Of a stretch of DNA of 64,000 bases, positions 7,393-15,616 are shown piece after piece. Where the stretch lies: positions 1,520,501 to 1,584,500 of the forward strand of contig CP168942.1 of the NCBI GenBank assembly GCA_041871065.1. The letters are read 5' to 3'. Source of the stretch: Weissella confusa. Lineage in GTDB: Bacteria; Bacillota; Bacilli; Lactobacillales; Lactobacillaceae. The notes under the pieces are model-generated. The model had not been told where the DNA came from. It saw nothing but the letters and a program-made list of their open reading frames with translations, and did not search any database. A program made the position numbers and the translations under genes. How positions within the stretch are numbered: the first letter of the stretch is position 1; each line of letters starts with the position of its first letter.

Positions 7393-7579
7393 ATCCTTCT
7401 TCTACCCAATAGTAATAGCCAACTAACCACTTGCTGACCATATGCTTGATGAGCCACTTGCTACTTGTTCGATATGCCTGGCGCTTGTTCCACGTCCGCG
7501 CAATCACATGCTTGCCTTCTGGCGTATAAGCGAGTTTGAAGTAGCCTTGCTTATCTCGGAAATAGTAATACTTACGCAT
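7391..7579 (-). CDS. Small hypothetical phage protein
   Basis: 62 aa, strongly basic and aromatic (MRKYYYFRDKQGYFKLAYTPEG, then a Lys/Arg/Trp-rich C-terminus ending GYYYWVEEG). It overlaps the upstream gene by 8 bp. No family recognised; composition would fit nucleic acid binding, but that is only inference. Confidence 0.6.
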   Translation of the reverse strand: MRKYYYFRDKQGYFKLAYTPEGKHVIARTWNKRQAYRTSSKWLIKHMVSKWLVGYYYWVEEG

Positions 7580-7766
7580 GATCCTCTTCTTTCGAGTCGT
7601 TCATTTGATATACCTTCAGAAATGCATCACGCCATCCTTCTACTGCCTCTACTGCACGTTGTGCCTTACGTTCGTATTCACGACGCGCTTTATCAGCTTT
7701 ATATGACTCATATCCATAGATACCAGCCACAACCCACAACAATGCCACACCAACCCAATATGCCAT
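7572..7766 (-). CDS. Small phage membrane-anchored protein
   Basis: 64 aa. The N-terminal hydrophobic segment MAYWVGVALLWVVAGIYGY is followed by a highly charged helix (YKADKARREYERKAQRAVEA). One-pass topology with a cytoplasmic coiled-coil-like tail is likely. Start and stop overlap both neighbours by one and eight bases. Function unknown. Confidence 0.62.
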   Translation of the reverse strand: MAYWVGVALLWVVAGIYGYESYKADKARREYERKAQRAVEAVEGWRDAFLKVYQMNDSKEEDHA

Positions 7767-8344
7767 TATTCTTCCACCTTCACCTTTCGTGCCGTTAGAG
7801 ATACGTCCAAATTCGAAACATCAGCAATGATCTTGTCTGCTTTCTCTTCCGTAAACATTCCCGCACTGTCAGTGTATATCGTCATTCTGAACTCGTTATT
7901 ACCCATTGAAGCTAAGTAAAGATCGTTACCGCCGGCGTCAAAAACATCAACAAACATGATACGAAATTTCGATTCATTCTTTGGCACAAACTCAACGTTT
8001 CCCAACAACCATTCAGCAACCGCGTTTAACGCCGCTGTTTCGCTATTAAAATTAAATTGATAAGCGTGGTAACTCCCAGAATTATCGTCTAGTACGTTAT
8101 TAAGTAAGTCATACACATCAATCGTTTCGAGATTTGATTTCATCCGCTCTAACCAAGCAATTGAATCAGCCGGCAACTCAATCACACGCTTTTCAATAGT
8201 TGCGTTTTCTGCAACAGTTGGTTCAACATACATTTCAAGTTGACTAACCGGAACTCGCATTACATCGGTTTCATTTAGCAAAAACTGCTTTTTAGCCACA
8301 ATAACTGTCGCTGCAGCAGGTAAATCAATTACATACTTAGTCAT
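7766..8344 (-). CDS. Hypothetical phage protein, DUF1642-like
   Basis: 192 aa. Segments such as ELPADSIAWLERMKSN (about 54-69) and LNAVAEWLLGNVEFVPKN (about 105-122) resemble the DUF1642 proteins found in early regions of Lactobacillales prophages. No catalytic motif or membrane segment is seen. It is coupled to the preceding 44-aa gene (TAATG overlap). Function unknown. Confidence 0.6.
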   Translation of the reverse strand: MTKYVIDLPAAATVIVAKKQFLLNETDVMRVPVSQLEMYVEPTVAENATIEKRVIELPADSIAWLERMKSNLETIDVYDLLNNVLDDNSGSYHAYQFNFNSETAALNAVAEWLLGNVEFVPKNESKFRIMFVDVFDAGGNDLYLASMGNNEFRMTIYTDSAGMFTEEKADKIIADVSNLDVSLTARKVKVEE

Positions 8345-8478
8345 TACTTCCCCTCCAACTCAATCTGTTCCAACGCCTCTTGCGCTGCCTGATAGCCAAC
8401 ATCTTCACGGAACTCGTACCAGTTCGTGTAACCGCGACCCTGTGCGTACTCGTTCATCTTCTTGCCTGTAATGCGCAT
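8344..8478 (-). CDS. Small hypothetical phage protein
   Basis: 44 aa (MRITGKKMNEYAQGRGY...EQIELEGK), acidic C-terminus with a GGAGGGG ribosome site for the next gene inside its end. Both ends overlap neighbouring genes as TAATG. No family recognised; the tight coupling supports its being real. Confidence 0.58.
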   Translation of the reverse strand: MRITGKKMNEYAQGRGYTNWYEFREDVGYQAAQEALEQIELEGK

Positions 8479-8660
8479 TACCATTCCTCCCGTTCAAATA
8501 CTGGCTTAACTGCCATGACTTGATACGCCTTGCCATGATATTGCACCAGCAACTCATCTAAATCATCACCTGTTGCAACTGGTGTGTGGTGATTGTTTCC
8601 CATGCTCATGTTGAACACGACATACATTGGCATTTTCTTACCCATGTTCATTTCCTCCAT
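8478..8660 (-). CDS. Small hypothetical phage protein
   Basis: 60 aa, Met- and His-rich N-terminus (MEEMNMGKKMPMYVVFNMSMGNNHH). An alternative start at the second ATG cluster is possible. Its stop is coupled to the 44-aa gene. No family recognised. Confidence 0.55.
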   Translation of the reverse strand: MEEMNMGKKMPMYVVFNMSMGNNHHTPVATGDDLDELLVQYHGKAYQVMAVKPVFEREEW

Positions 8661-8694
8661 ACGGGCTCACAGTCTTTTCACCCTTGGCTGCTTA

Positions 8695-9198
8695 TCATTC
8701 GTAAAATTCAATCTCAACGCCCGATGGCATTTCATATAGTTCGATACCTAGTACGTAAGTATCGCCCAGCCAGTACCGTTTATGCGATTCTTTGCTGACG
8801 ATCTGACTATCATCGAACCCAAACACTTCTTGCAGTACATCGTTAGTTCCCTTTTCGGAATTATCTAAATCAATCGTGCTACGTGTAATTGGCAGTATCT
8901 TTGTTGAGTCAAACTCCAACTTCGCCTTCTTGCTCGTTACGTATGACTTCGGTATCGGATATGTGAACATCGTCCGTAAGAAGTATGCGCAACCGTCCTT
9001 TGGCTTGAACTCCAAGTCATCGTAAATGTCATCTAACTGCGCTTTCAAATAGTTGTGATATTCGTGATAACTCTGCGATCTAAACAGCCGCCCTTTTCCC
9101 ATCTCCATTTGATTCCCAGATGAGAACTTAACAGGTGTTTCGATTCGCAATTTCAAAACTGGTGTTGCATTCGCCAAACTATCCATTAATAAACTCAT
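8695..9198 (-). CDS. RusA-like Holliday junction resolvase
   Basis: 167 aa with start MSLLMDSLAN at 9198, chosen because GAGGAATTT gives a proper ribosome site; a longer TTG start at 9267 has none and would run into the repeat region. The RusA-type active-site motif is visible as STIDLDNSEKGTNDVLQEVFG (about residues 109-129), where the Asp residues bind Mg2+. RusA enzymes cut four-way DNA junctions made during phage replication and recombination. It lies at the end of the replication module, as usual in Lactobacillales phages. Confidence 0.8.
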   Translation of the reverse strand: MSLLMDSLANATPVLKLRIETPVKFSSGNQMEMGKGRLFRSQSYHEYHNYLKAQLDDIYDDLEFKPKDGCAYFLRTMFTYPIPKSYVTSKKAKLEFDSTKILPITRSTIDLDNSEKGTNDVLQEVFGFDDSQIVSKESHKRYWLGDTYVLGIELYEMPSGVEIEFYE

Positions 9199-9444
9199 AA
9201 ATTCCTCGTTACCGATTCTGTTACTGATTTGTGACCGTTTTTGTGTCTGCTCAATCACTTGATACAACTGGTTTTGTTACCGTGTTACCGATTTAGGGGG
9301 TTTCCTATATATATTTATATATATATTCTTTTTTTTAACATTTAAGATAAAAGTAAAAATAATCAGTAACATCAGTAACAAGACTTATATGGCGCGGTTT
9401 AATCGGTAACAAAATCAGTCACATTCGGTCACAAATCGGTAACG
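9199..9444 (-). other. Candidate phage replication origin (iterons flanking A+T-rich core)
   Basis: 246 bp without a gene. Copies of AATCRGTMAC (R = A/G, M = A/C) occur at about 9361, 9370, 9401, 9413, 9423 and 9434, and in inverted form (GTTACCGATT, GTTACTGATT, GTGACCG) at about 9208, 9220, 9231, 9276 and 9284. Between the two sets lies an A+T block (9304-9359) with TATATATA runs and an oligo-T tract. It adjoins the helicase gene. This is the usual layout of a phage origin: initiator sites beside an unwinding element. Confidence 0.55.
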
Positions 9445-10854
9445 TTATATTTTGTAGTATTTTCCATCTCGCCGATTAATCTTCGTGGCATAGTTCGCCA
9501 TTTTCCGACCAAACGCATTTTTGCTGATTGGATCATATTTATCGTCAAACTCCATGCCGTGATAATGCTCAACATATCTTTCATAAAGCTCAACTGCTTT
9601 GTACTCACCACGTTCCATTGTTTTGAACCAATCTACAAATGGATCGGTTGCAACGATGTCATCTGCAATATTGCCGATAATCTCCCAATCTTCTTCAACT
9701 GCTTTTTGATACATCTCAATAGCGAACGTTGCGAGTGATGGTATTTCTTTCATCAACTCATCTTCTGGGAATAGGTTGTCACGCATTTTGATTTCTTCTG
9801 CTGAGGCAAAAGGTGCAACAGTTTTGATAATGTGCAAGCGCCGAGTGATTGCACCTGAATTGTTGAATACTGGCATTTGATTCAAGTTAATAATCATCTT
9901 AGCCGTCACACGATATTCGCTACCGTCAACACCCTTACGCTCAACAGGTGATAATCCACCACCAGAAATCGCCTTGAACACATCATCATCTTTAAACTGC
10001 ACACCACTCGCATCGTCATCAATCATCAATGACTTATCAACGAAACGAGATGTTTCAAAACGTTCTTTTCCATTCTGTAAATTCTTGAGTTTGAACGCTC
10101 CAATGCGATTAGCCCCAAACAAAGCAGAAGTCACCTTAGTTACAAAGTACGTTTTACCTGTCCCACCGATTGGATCAAGTAAGAACAACGCCCCCTGCCG
10201 CCAATTCATATCGTTTTGGAAGGCGTAACCCATCCAAGCCCAAAAGAAGCGTGCATTTTCACCGAACATATATTCAGCGTAAGCTACCCATGTATCAGGG
10301 TAATCATCGGGCTTAGGTTCAAAATCGAATCCACCGATAATGTTCATGGTTTTGTCAGGTGGAAAGAAGTTGTTCACCTTAACGTTCAATGTCCAATTCT
10401 TAAAGGCAATATAGTTTGGCTTTACGGAATCATCAAAATCTCGTGATAACTCCAGCAGATAAGGTTTAATGTCTTTTTGTAACTCACGCTTTTTGTTGCT
10501 TGAAATATGCAACAGGTCAGCAATTGTGATAATGGCTACATCAATCATGTTGTAGACTTGTTTCACCTTCATGCGTTCCCAGTAATTGCCATTCCAGTGA
10601 TAACCCCAGTCATCTTTGATGGCATAGTCGTCAAAACTAACCAACCACCTAGAAAATCCTGTTACAGAGTTGATCGTGTACTTGATGTCGCCGTGTTCAC
10701 CATCTTTTGTCAGATTTTTGACATCCGAAGATAACCAATCTAGCTTATCTACGAAATCAGTCGTTCCTTTGCCTGCATGAACGTCATCTAACGAGTGGGG
10801 AATCTTTGTAATCTCAAATGCCCTTACAGACCTGAGCTTCAAATTGCTGTCCAT
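9445..10854 (-). CDS. Phage replicative helicase, D5/P4-alpha type
   Basis: 469 aa. Superfamily 3-type ATPase with Walker A at 228-235 (PIGGTGKT), a DDDASG Walker B region near residue 276, and the conserved LNQMPVF segment near residue 324. The C-terminal part carries the winged-helix-like region FVDWFKTMERGEYKAVELYERYVEHY. The N-terminal 150 residues resemble the D5_N region. It unwinds the phage origin, probably acting with the primase-like protein encoded just upstream. GAAAGG precedes the ATG at 10854. Confidence 0.85.
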   Translation of the reverse strand: MDSNLKLRSVRAFEITKIPHSLDDVHAGKGTTDFVDKLDWLSSDVKNLTKDGEHGDIKYTINSVTGFSRWLVSFDDYAIKDDWGYHWNGNYWERMKVKQVYNMIDVAIITIADLLHISSNKKRELQKDIKPYLLELSRDFDDSVKPNYIAFKNWTLNVKVNNFFPPDKTMNIIGGFDFEPKPDDYPDTWVAYAEYMFGENARFFWAWMGYAFQNDMNWRQGALFLLDPIGGTGKTYFVTKVTSALFGANRIGAFKLKNLQNGKERFETSRFVDKSLMIDDDASGVQFKDDDVFKAISGGGLSPVERKGVDGSEYRVTAKMIINLNQMPVFNNSGAITRRLHIIKTVAPFASAEEIKMRDNLFPEDELMKEIPSLATFAIEMYQKAVEEDWEIIGNIADDIVATDPFVDWFKTMERGEYKAVELYERYVEHYHGMEFDDKYDPISKNAFGRKMANYATKINRRDGKYYKI

Positions 10855-10857
10855 ACC

Positions 10858-11739
10858 TTATCCTTTCAATAATCGTCTTGTCTTTGTGGTCACATCCTTT
10901 TCTGGGTTATCAAGCTGTTGTGACACCCCAACGTTACCCAACGCTTCGAGTAAATCGTCATCAGATATTCCTGTGAATGCTTTGGCAACAGCTCCAATCA
11001 AACGAGTTAAGTTGTTGTCTCGTTCGCCTTGATTAAACGTGATAGTGTGCTTTTCCATGTAACCGGAAATGAAACTCGTCAGGTTTTCAACCGTTGGTTC
11101 ATTCAACCCACTGAATCCGTCATCTCCGAATATCGGCACAAAGCCAGATTCCTTCAATTCTGCTTTGACCGTGTACCTGAACCGCTCTGGCAAGTCCCAC
11201 GGCACAATTGTTCCGCTCTTCTGCAGTGGTAGCCCCATGAGTCGTGAAACTGTCTTTGACGCTGCCAAGTCCACCCCGTAGTTGAGCAGGTTAAACCCTG
11301 CCTTTGCAAAAGCGATTGTAAGCTCGTCTACGGCGTTTGGCAGTAGCTGTGGGTCAATAGGTGTATTAAGCGGAATAAACAGCCTGTGCCCATTCTCGTG
11401 ACCCCCTGAAGCTATGGCAGATGGTGTTAACCACATATACATCTCTAGCTTCGTTTTAGTCATGAGAGTGTAGAAATTATTTTTCAACTCATCTCGGTCT
11501 TGCACTTGGTCTAAGTCGAACAAAATACCTTGAACATCTGCGATGTTGTCTCGACTACGTCTTAGCCCTTCTTTGAGATTAGATGGCGTGAAGTATTGCG
11601 CCTGTCTGCTCTTAAAATCATCTAAGTCCTGAATTTCGTCATGGAATTGTGGTAATGATTCAGCGTATATGATTAGGTCAAAATCATCGGTTAAATCATA
11701 ATCGCCATATATTCCTGACTTCTTGATTGCGTAACTCAT
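10858..11739 (-). CDS. Primase-like phage protein (AEP superfamily-like)
   Basis: 293 aa. The motif sequence GILFDLDQVQDRDELKNNF (about 91-109), then MWLTPSAIASGGHENGHRLFIPL (about 122-144), and DLAASKTVSRLMGLP (about 177-191) resembles archaeo-eukaryotic-type primases, where a DxD, an SxH/RF-type and a final acidic motif form the catalytic site. It directly precedes the D5-like helicase with 3 bp between them. The split primase/helicase arrangement is common in these phages. Family call moderate. Confidence 0.65.
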   Translation of the reverse strand: MSYAIKKSGIYGDYDLTDDFDLIIYAESLPQFHDEIQDLDDFKSRQAQYFTPSNLKEGLRRSRDNIADVQGILFDLDQVQDRDELKNNFYTLMTKTKLEMYMWLTPSAIASGGHENGHRLFIPLNTPIDPQLLPNAVDELTIAFAKAGFNLLNYGVDLAASKTVSRLMGLPLQKSGTIVPWDLPERFRYTVKAELKESGFVPIFGDDGFSGLNEPTVENLTSFISGYMEKHTITFNQGERDNNLTRLIGAVAKAFTGISDDDLLEALGNVGVSQQLDNPEKDVTTKTRRLLKG

Positions 11740-12311
11740 TAGGCGAATGGATCGGCTTTACCGTCAAATGGCATGGGTGCAGACGTTGGTTGTGCGCCGA
11801 CAAACGCTCCAATTGATTGTTCAGCACCATTTGGATTTGGTCGTGCAATTGCCATATCAGGCAGTGACGCTTGAATAGGCGCACCGAAGTCGGCAATTAC
11901 TGGATTGAATACGGTCTTACCTTGGTTAGTAACTCGCTTCTCAAATTCATTCACTCGAATTGACAAAATCTTTTCTGGTAGGAATTGTGTGACGTTACTC
12001 AATTCAATGGCCACACCATCATTCATGCCACCGATTCCAGCAAACATGGCGTTAATCTCTCGATAGCGGAACGGGTTGTATGCAGTGATTGATGAATCGT
12101 CCATGAAGAAGTGGTGAATTGTCGCACCCTTTTCTGTACCGTCCATAACCTCGAATACAACGTGGAACTTGTCGGCTCCGTATGTCTTACGTTGTTGGTT
12201 ATCTTCTGTGCCTTGATACTCGGCAGATTGAACCTTAACTAGATAATCCCCCCCAAATCCCAATTGCTTAGTGGGTGCTTGAATGTCGTTTGAGTTGAAA
12301 GTAAATGCCAT
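11739..12311 (-). CDS. DUF669 protein, probable phage single-strand DNA-binding protein
   Basis: 190 aa, starting MAFTFNSNDIQAPTKQLGFGGDYLVKV. The DUF669 core is visible in the FGGDYLVKVQSAEYQGTEDN opening and the FHVVFEVMDGTEKGATIHHFF segment. The Pro/Gly/Ala-rich C-terminus ends in an acidic-hydrophobic tail (MPFDGKADPFA), like the tails of SSB proteins. Lies between the Sak4-like ATPase and the primase, fitting a recombination/replication role. Confidence 0.8.
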   Translation of the reverse strand: MAFTFNSNDIQAPTKQLGFGGDYLVKVQSAEYQGTEDNQQRKTYGADKFHVVFEVMDGTEKGATIHHFFMDDSSITAYNPFRYREINAMFAGIGGMNDGVAIELSNVTQFLPEKILSIRVNEFEKRVTNQGKTVFNPVIADFGAPIQASLPDMAIARPNPNGAEQSIGAFVGAQPTSAPMPFDGKADPFA

Positions 12312-12313
12312 GA

Positions 12314-13012
12314 TTAGTTTTCCTCGTTATTTTCTGTGTTATTAATTAGTTCTGAAGCCAACGCTTCTTTGCGATCGTCTAGTCGGTTAGCACCTTGATT
12401 TCCCTTTTCAGGGTCAAGGTCAACAATGCGTTCGCCGTTCTTAATTGAGATATGGCCCACCATATCAAATGGTGCTGCAAATGCATTGAATGTTTTGTCA
12501 TTCATATCAGGTTTGAATAATGGCGATCCAATAGGATTAACCAGCCCCGTGTTTAATTCGTGAGCAGTGGCCAAGACAGGTAAGTTAGTGCCCCGCAACC
12601 ACATTGCTAAATCTCGGAACCACATTTGTACCAAATTCCAGTTTTGACGTCCGTCTTTGCTGGCATTTTCAACATTATTGATAACCCAATTTTGTAAAGC
12701 TGTTACGTTGTCCAAGATGATTGCACTGAACTCATCAGTAAGTACTCGTTTCCCATTCTCATTGACCTGGTATAGCTGGTTATCTAACCAGTACATGAGA
12801 TCACGCTGAATGTTTGGTGCGTCTGAATGTTCAAATGCAATAACTCGAATGTCTTTTGTACTCGCAACGGCGTTCGTTGAGCCATCAAAATTAAACATCA
12901 GCTTCTTGCCTTTAAACTGTGTGGCCATGTACGTTTTTCCAGTAGACTTCCCACCGTATACAAAGTACATGTTTCCCACATTAGGAATTTCACCTTCTTT
13001 GTAAAACTTCAC
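12314..13012 (-). CDS. Sak4-like AAA/RecA-fold recombinase ATPase
   Basis: 232 aa, start GTG at 13012 overlapping the preceding stop by 4 bases (GTGA). Walker A YGGKSTGKTY at about 19-28, and a Walker B-like AIILDNVTALQNWV near residue 97. Phage Sak4-type proteins are single-strand annealing or RecA-like ATPases that work with an SSB, matching the DUF669 gene next door. Length is typical. Confidence 0.82.
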   Translation of the reverse strand: MKFYKEGEIPNVGNMYFVYGGKSTGKTYMATQFKGKKLMFNFDGSTNAVASTKDIRVIAFEHSDAPNIQRDLMYWLDNQLYQVNENGKRVLTDEFSAIILDNVTALQNWVINNVENASKDGRQNWNLVQMWFRDLAMWLRGTNLPVLATAHELNTGLVNPIGSPLFKPDMNDKTFNAFAAPFDMVGHISIKNGERIVDLDPEKGNQGANRLDDRKEALASELINNTENNEEN

Positions 13013-13176
13013 GCTTCCTCCTCCAATCGCTCAACTGCTTCTTTGATTTCAACTTGCAAATCTTGGAGTGCAAGTTTGATAACTGTCTTGTCTTCACCTG
13101 TGAATTGTTGCCAATACAAGTCGCCTAGTGTTCGTCGCACATTGTCCTTGTATCGGTCGATGTTGGCTTGTGCCAT
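13009..13176 (-). CDS. Small hypothetical phage protein
   Basis: 55 aa (MAQANIDRYKDNVRRTL...EAVERLEEEA), amphipathic and acidic at the C-terminus, probably a helical bundle. Start overlaps the previous gene as TAATG and the end overlaps the Sak4-like gene by 4 bases. No family recognised. Confidence 0.6.
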   Translation of the reverse strand: MAQANIDRYKDNVRRTLGDLYWQQFTGEDKTVIKLALQDLQVEIKEAVERLEEEA

Positions 13177-13367
13177 TACATATCCTCCGTATTTACAGGA
13201 GTTGAATTGGCAACTAGCCAGTCCGCTGCATCATCAAGACGAACGTATTCACTGTTGATGAGTACAACATCTTCTTCTCCAACTTCGATTTCGTCACCTT
13301 GCCAATCAACACCCCAAGGCGCTGGATCATCATCTGGTTCGTAATCGCGGTTAGTAAAAATTGCCAT
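13176..13367 (-). CDS. Small acidic phage protein (YqaI-like)
   Basis: 63 aa, very acidic (PDDDPAPWGVDWQGDEIEVGEED). The DPxxWGxDxxGxEIxxG pattern resembles small YqaI-type phage proteins; the role is unknown. The ATG at 13367 is preceded by AAGGAG. It is the first gene of the recombination block. Confidence 0.62.
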   Translation of the reverse strand: MAIFTNRDYEPDDDPAPWGVDWQGDEIEVGEEDVVLINSEYVRLDDAADWLVANSTPVNTEDM

Positions 13368-13425
13368 ACCATTCTCCTTGTGTTAATCTGAACGGGTATT
13401 CAACGCTGAAATTGAAATACCCAGA

Positions 13426-13461
13426 CGCTTAACGGTTGCAGCCGTTAGGCGTTTTCTTTTT
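13426..13461 (+). terminator. Plus-strand terminator overlapping the end of a minus-strand gene
   Basis: CGCTTAACGG and CCGTTAGGCG form a 10-bp stem (one G-U) with a 6-nt loop, followed on the plus strand by TTTTCTTTTT. The minus-strand copy lacks a U-run. A second hairpin, GGGTATT/AATACCC at 13394-13422, lies beside it. Confidence 0.5.
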
Positions 13462-13759
13462 GGTAACGTCCACGATAACGAATCGATGACAACGTCACCT
13501 TAGACACTCCAATAGCTGATGCAATTTCACTTGCTGATTTACCTGCGTCTTGCATCTTCTTGAACACTTGGTACCGACTTTCGTACTCATCTTTCTTCAC
13601 TTGATTTTCACCAGGCGTTACCCAAGTAGTACGGCGTTCCAAACGACCGTTATTTTGCAAAATGCGCTTACGCTCTGCTTCGATGTCAAACTCCTTATCT
13701 GGTGCAAAGCTGTGATGCAAATGCGCAACACCTGTTGATCCAATATCATAATCCGCCAT
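13445..13759 (-). CDS. Phage helix-turn-helix protein
   Basis: 104 aa, start ATG at 13759 behind GGAGG. The C-terminal 45 residues contain a resolvase-type helix-turn-helix: YQVFKKMQDAGKSASEIASAIGVSKVTL. The middle is charged (FDIEAERKRILQNNGRLERR). Probably a DNA-binding early regulator; target unknown. Confidence 0.65.
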   Translation of the reverse strand: MADYDIGSTGVAHLHHSFAPDKEFDIEAERKRILQNNGRLERRTTWVTPGENQVKKDEYESRYQVFKKMQDAGKSASEIASAIGVSKVTLSSIRYRGRYQKENA

Positions 13760-14012
13760 GATCGTCCTCCAATACTTGTTTTGTGAATTCAATAAGATGG
13801 TGCTTTTCTGACAAAAGACGATGTACATTCAATGCCAACCAAGGCGGCATTGAGATGCCAGTAAACTTTGCTTCACGCATCATGTGCACCGCAGTCACAC
13901 TAGTTCCTAATTGGTCAGCCAAATCTTCGTCGTACAAGTTTTCGACGCCTTGAACGATGAAGATTGAAAACAATTGTTTCGGTGAAATCATTTCCGGAGT
14001 AAACTCGTTCAT
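13746..14012 (-). CDS. Hypothetical phage protein
   Basis: 88 aa with start MNEFTPEMISPKQL at 14012, the ATG best spaced from AGAAAGGA. QLFSIFIVQGVENLYDEDLADQLGTSVTAVHMM could be a helix-turn-helix (DEDLADQLGTSVTAVH). It overlaps the next gene by 14 bp. Family not recognised; a small DNA-binding protein is possible. Confidence 0.6.
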   Translation of the reverse strand: MNEFTPEMISPKQLFSIFIVQGVENLYDEDLADQLGTSVTAVHMMREAKFTGISMPPWLALNVHRLLSEKHHLIEFTKQVLEDDHGGL

Positions 14013-14143
14013 TTCCATTCCTTTCTGGGTCGCACACCCCAAGACACACACCAACATGTTGTTAAGAGACAAACAGTAAGAGAAAAAATATTACATGTAA
14101 GTGGTTGATGTGCATCTGGCGATGCGCGACCCATATTCAACTG

Positions 14144-14302
14144 TTAGTGACGTGGTAATGCGTCGGCGTCGCCAGTGATCAAGTAATAGATTGTTGGTCC
14201 AATTCGCTTGAACCACACAAACTTAATCAACTCAAATAGGTTGTAGGCAACAATCATCAACGCAAACCCGCCGAACGCCGCCCAAAGTGCAATGTATAAC
14301 AT
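14144..14302 (-). CDS. Small phage membrane protein
   Basis: 52 aa (MLYIALWAAFGGFALMIVAY...DADALPRH) with one hydrophobic N-terminal segment (residues 2-22) followed by a basic-aromatic stretch FVWFKRIGPTIYYLI that may form a second short membrane segment. It starts 3 bp after the end of the next membrane-protein gene. Function unknown. Confidence 0.6.
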   Translation of the reverse strand: MLYIALWAAFGGFALMIVAYNLFELIKFVWFKRIGPTIYYLITGDADALPRH

Positions 14303-14304
14303 CG

Positions 14305-14478
14305 TCAATCCTCCATATACTTGTTCTTAGCTTGTGTGTTGGTGTAAGCCTCAATCTGCTTCTTGTATCGTGGCTTGACCGGTGCATGTGCTCCTAGCTT
14401 GCTGACGAAGTACAACGCAACACCTGCAATCGCAATCCAGCTCAACACCAAGCCGATTCCCATCAATAAGTTAGTCAT
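14305..14478 (-). CDS. Small phage membrane protein
   Basis: 57 aa (MTNLLMGIGLVLSWIAIAGV...), one N-terminal transmembrane helix (about 4-26), then a basic, soluble tail. Overlaps the upstream gene by 8 bp and carries the GGAGG ribosome site of the next small gene at its end. Function unknown. Confidence 0.6.
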   Translation of the reverse strand: MTNLLMGIGLVLSWIAIAGVALYFVSKLGAHAPVKPRYKKQIEAYTNTQAKNKYMED

Positions 14479-14764
14479 CTGTATATTTGCCTCCGTATTG
14501 CACGTCTGCTAACCCTTCGTACACACGTCCAGTGTAGAAAGCCGATAAGAAACCTCGCCAATCATCTAGTGGTACTGACCACACTTCACCAACCTTACGT
14601 ACTGGCCAATCTGGTCGGCTTCCGTAGAACTTCTGAATCGTCAACCACTGACGTTGCATATACAGTTCAATATCTTCACGCGTCATAATCTGTGGCCAAC
14701 CATTGCGGTCATACTCAGTCTTGCGTGCTTGCTGGTCTTCAGTCATTTGAAACTTAGTTGCCAT
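14471..14764 (-). CDS. Excisionase-like/helix-turn-helix phage protein
   Basis: 97 aa. The centre (about 27-70) reads MTREDIELYMQRQWLTIQKF, then WPVRKVGEVWSVPLDDWRGFL, the pattern of winged-helix MerR/excisionase-type domains in which a helix-turn-helix is followed by a wing ending in a W..P..DW motif. It sits just after the antirepressor gene in the early region. It could be an excisionase or an early regulator; no direct evidence distinguishes them. Confidence 0.55.
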   Translation of the reverse strand: MATKFQMTEDQQARKTEYDRNGWPQIMTREDIELYMQRQWLTIQKFYGSRPDWPVRKVGEVWSVPLDDWRGFLSAFYTGRVYEGLADVQYGGKYTDD

Positions 14765-14766
14765 TT

Positions 14767-15603
14767 TTACACCTCCAGTAAAGCCTCAGTCTTACCAAGA
14801 AACTTGTTAATGAAATATTGTTGTCCCTTGCCGGTCACCTTTGGCGTCTTAGTAGTCACGTTCACACCATTAGAGTTGATGTGGTTGTGTTCCTTAATCT
14901 CAAACAAGCCAAGCTCCATGCTCTTCTGTGTTGGCATGTTCCGGTCTGAACCTTGTCGCTTAACCAGATAACCGTTTTCACGGAGATAACCGAACAAACG
15001 GTTCTGTCCCATATCTACGCCGTTTTGCTTAAGCAACTTTGCCAACTCACCAATCAGAATTGATGACTGACTAGCTGACACTGCGTCAGCAAACAAAGCC
15101 TTGGGCGTCATCTCTGCGATGATCTTGTCCTTGTGGTCTAACATCAGTTGAGCTGACTTCAAGCCCATCGCCATTTGAATACGTGGGTCTGCCATCAACG
15201 CCTTGTGTTCTTTTTCAACTGCGATGAAGTAGTTTCGAACTTCAGCTCCCTTCTCTGTACCTGACATCATTGCGATGTGCTTCGCCATGTCCAATGTCAT
15301 GTTGTAATCATTTAGTTGTTGAACACCTCCATTACCGACAGGTGCAGTTGTAACTTCACCTGTGTAATCAGTTCCATCAACGAACATCTTTGAACTTGAC
15401 TTAAACCATTCGTTAAATCGTGTCTTGACATTCATTGCCTTATGCAATTCACGAGCGCTAACCTGTTGCTCACCTTCTTGATTCGTTTGAACCTTAATTA
15501 GTTCGTTTGTCATTATTAAACCTCTACTTCCTGTTGCTTCAACTTCATGTGCATTTACGAGTAGCTTGTCGTTCATATCGAACGACGGAACAGGCTTTGC
15601 CAT
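14767..15603 (-). CDS. AntA/AntB-type antirepressor with KilAC domain
   Basis: 278 aa. Residues about 31-130 match the AntA/AntB domain (VSARELHKAMNVKTRFNEWF, then YNMTLDMAKHIAMMSGTEKG), and residues about 150-275 the KilAC domain (LIGELAKLLKQNGVDMGQNRLFGYLRENGYL). Such proteins counteract the CI repressor. Two starts have good ribosome sites: 15603 (GAGAGGTG), used here, and 15513 (AGAGG, MTNELIKV), which is closer to the family's usual start. Confidence 0.88.
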   Translation of the reverse strand: MAKPVPSFDMNDKLLVNAHEVEATGSRGLIMTNELIKVQTNQEGEQQVSARELHKAMNVKTRFNEWFKSSSKMFVDGTDYTGEVTTAPVGNGGVQQLNDYNMTLDMAKHIAMMSGTEKGAEVRNYFIAVEKEHKALMADPRIQMAMGLKSAQLMLDHKDKIIAEMTPKALFADAVSASQSSILIGELAKLLKQNGVDMGQNRLFGYLRENGYLVKRQGSDRNMPTQKSMELGLFEIKEHNHINSNGVNVTTKTPKVTGKGQQYFINKFLGKTEALLEV

Positions 15604-15616
15604 TACTACACCTCTC

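Noticed and set aside
9199..9267. N-terminal extension of the RusA-like protein from TTG at 9267
   Set aside because: No ribosome site, and the extra residues simply translate the iteron repeats; the ATG at 9198 has a good GAGG site.
9208..9443. CRISPR array
   Set aside because: Repeats are only about 10 bp, lie on both strands and have spacers of irregular and very short length; no cas genes are present.
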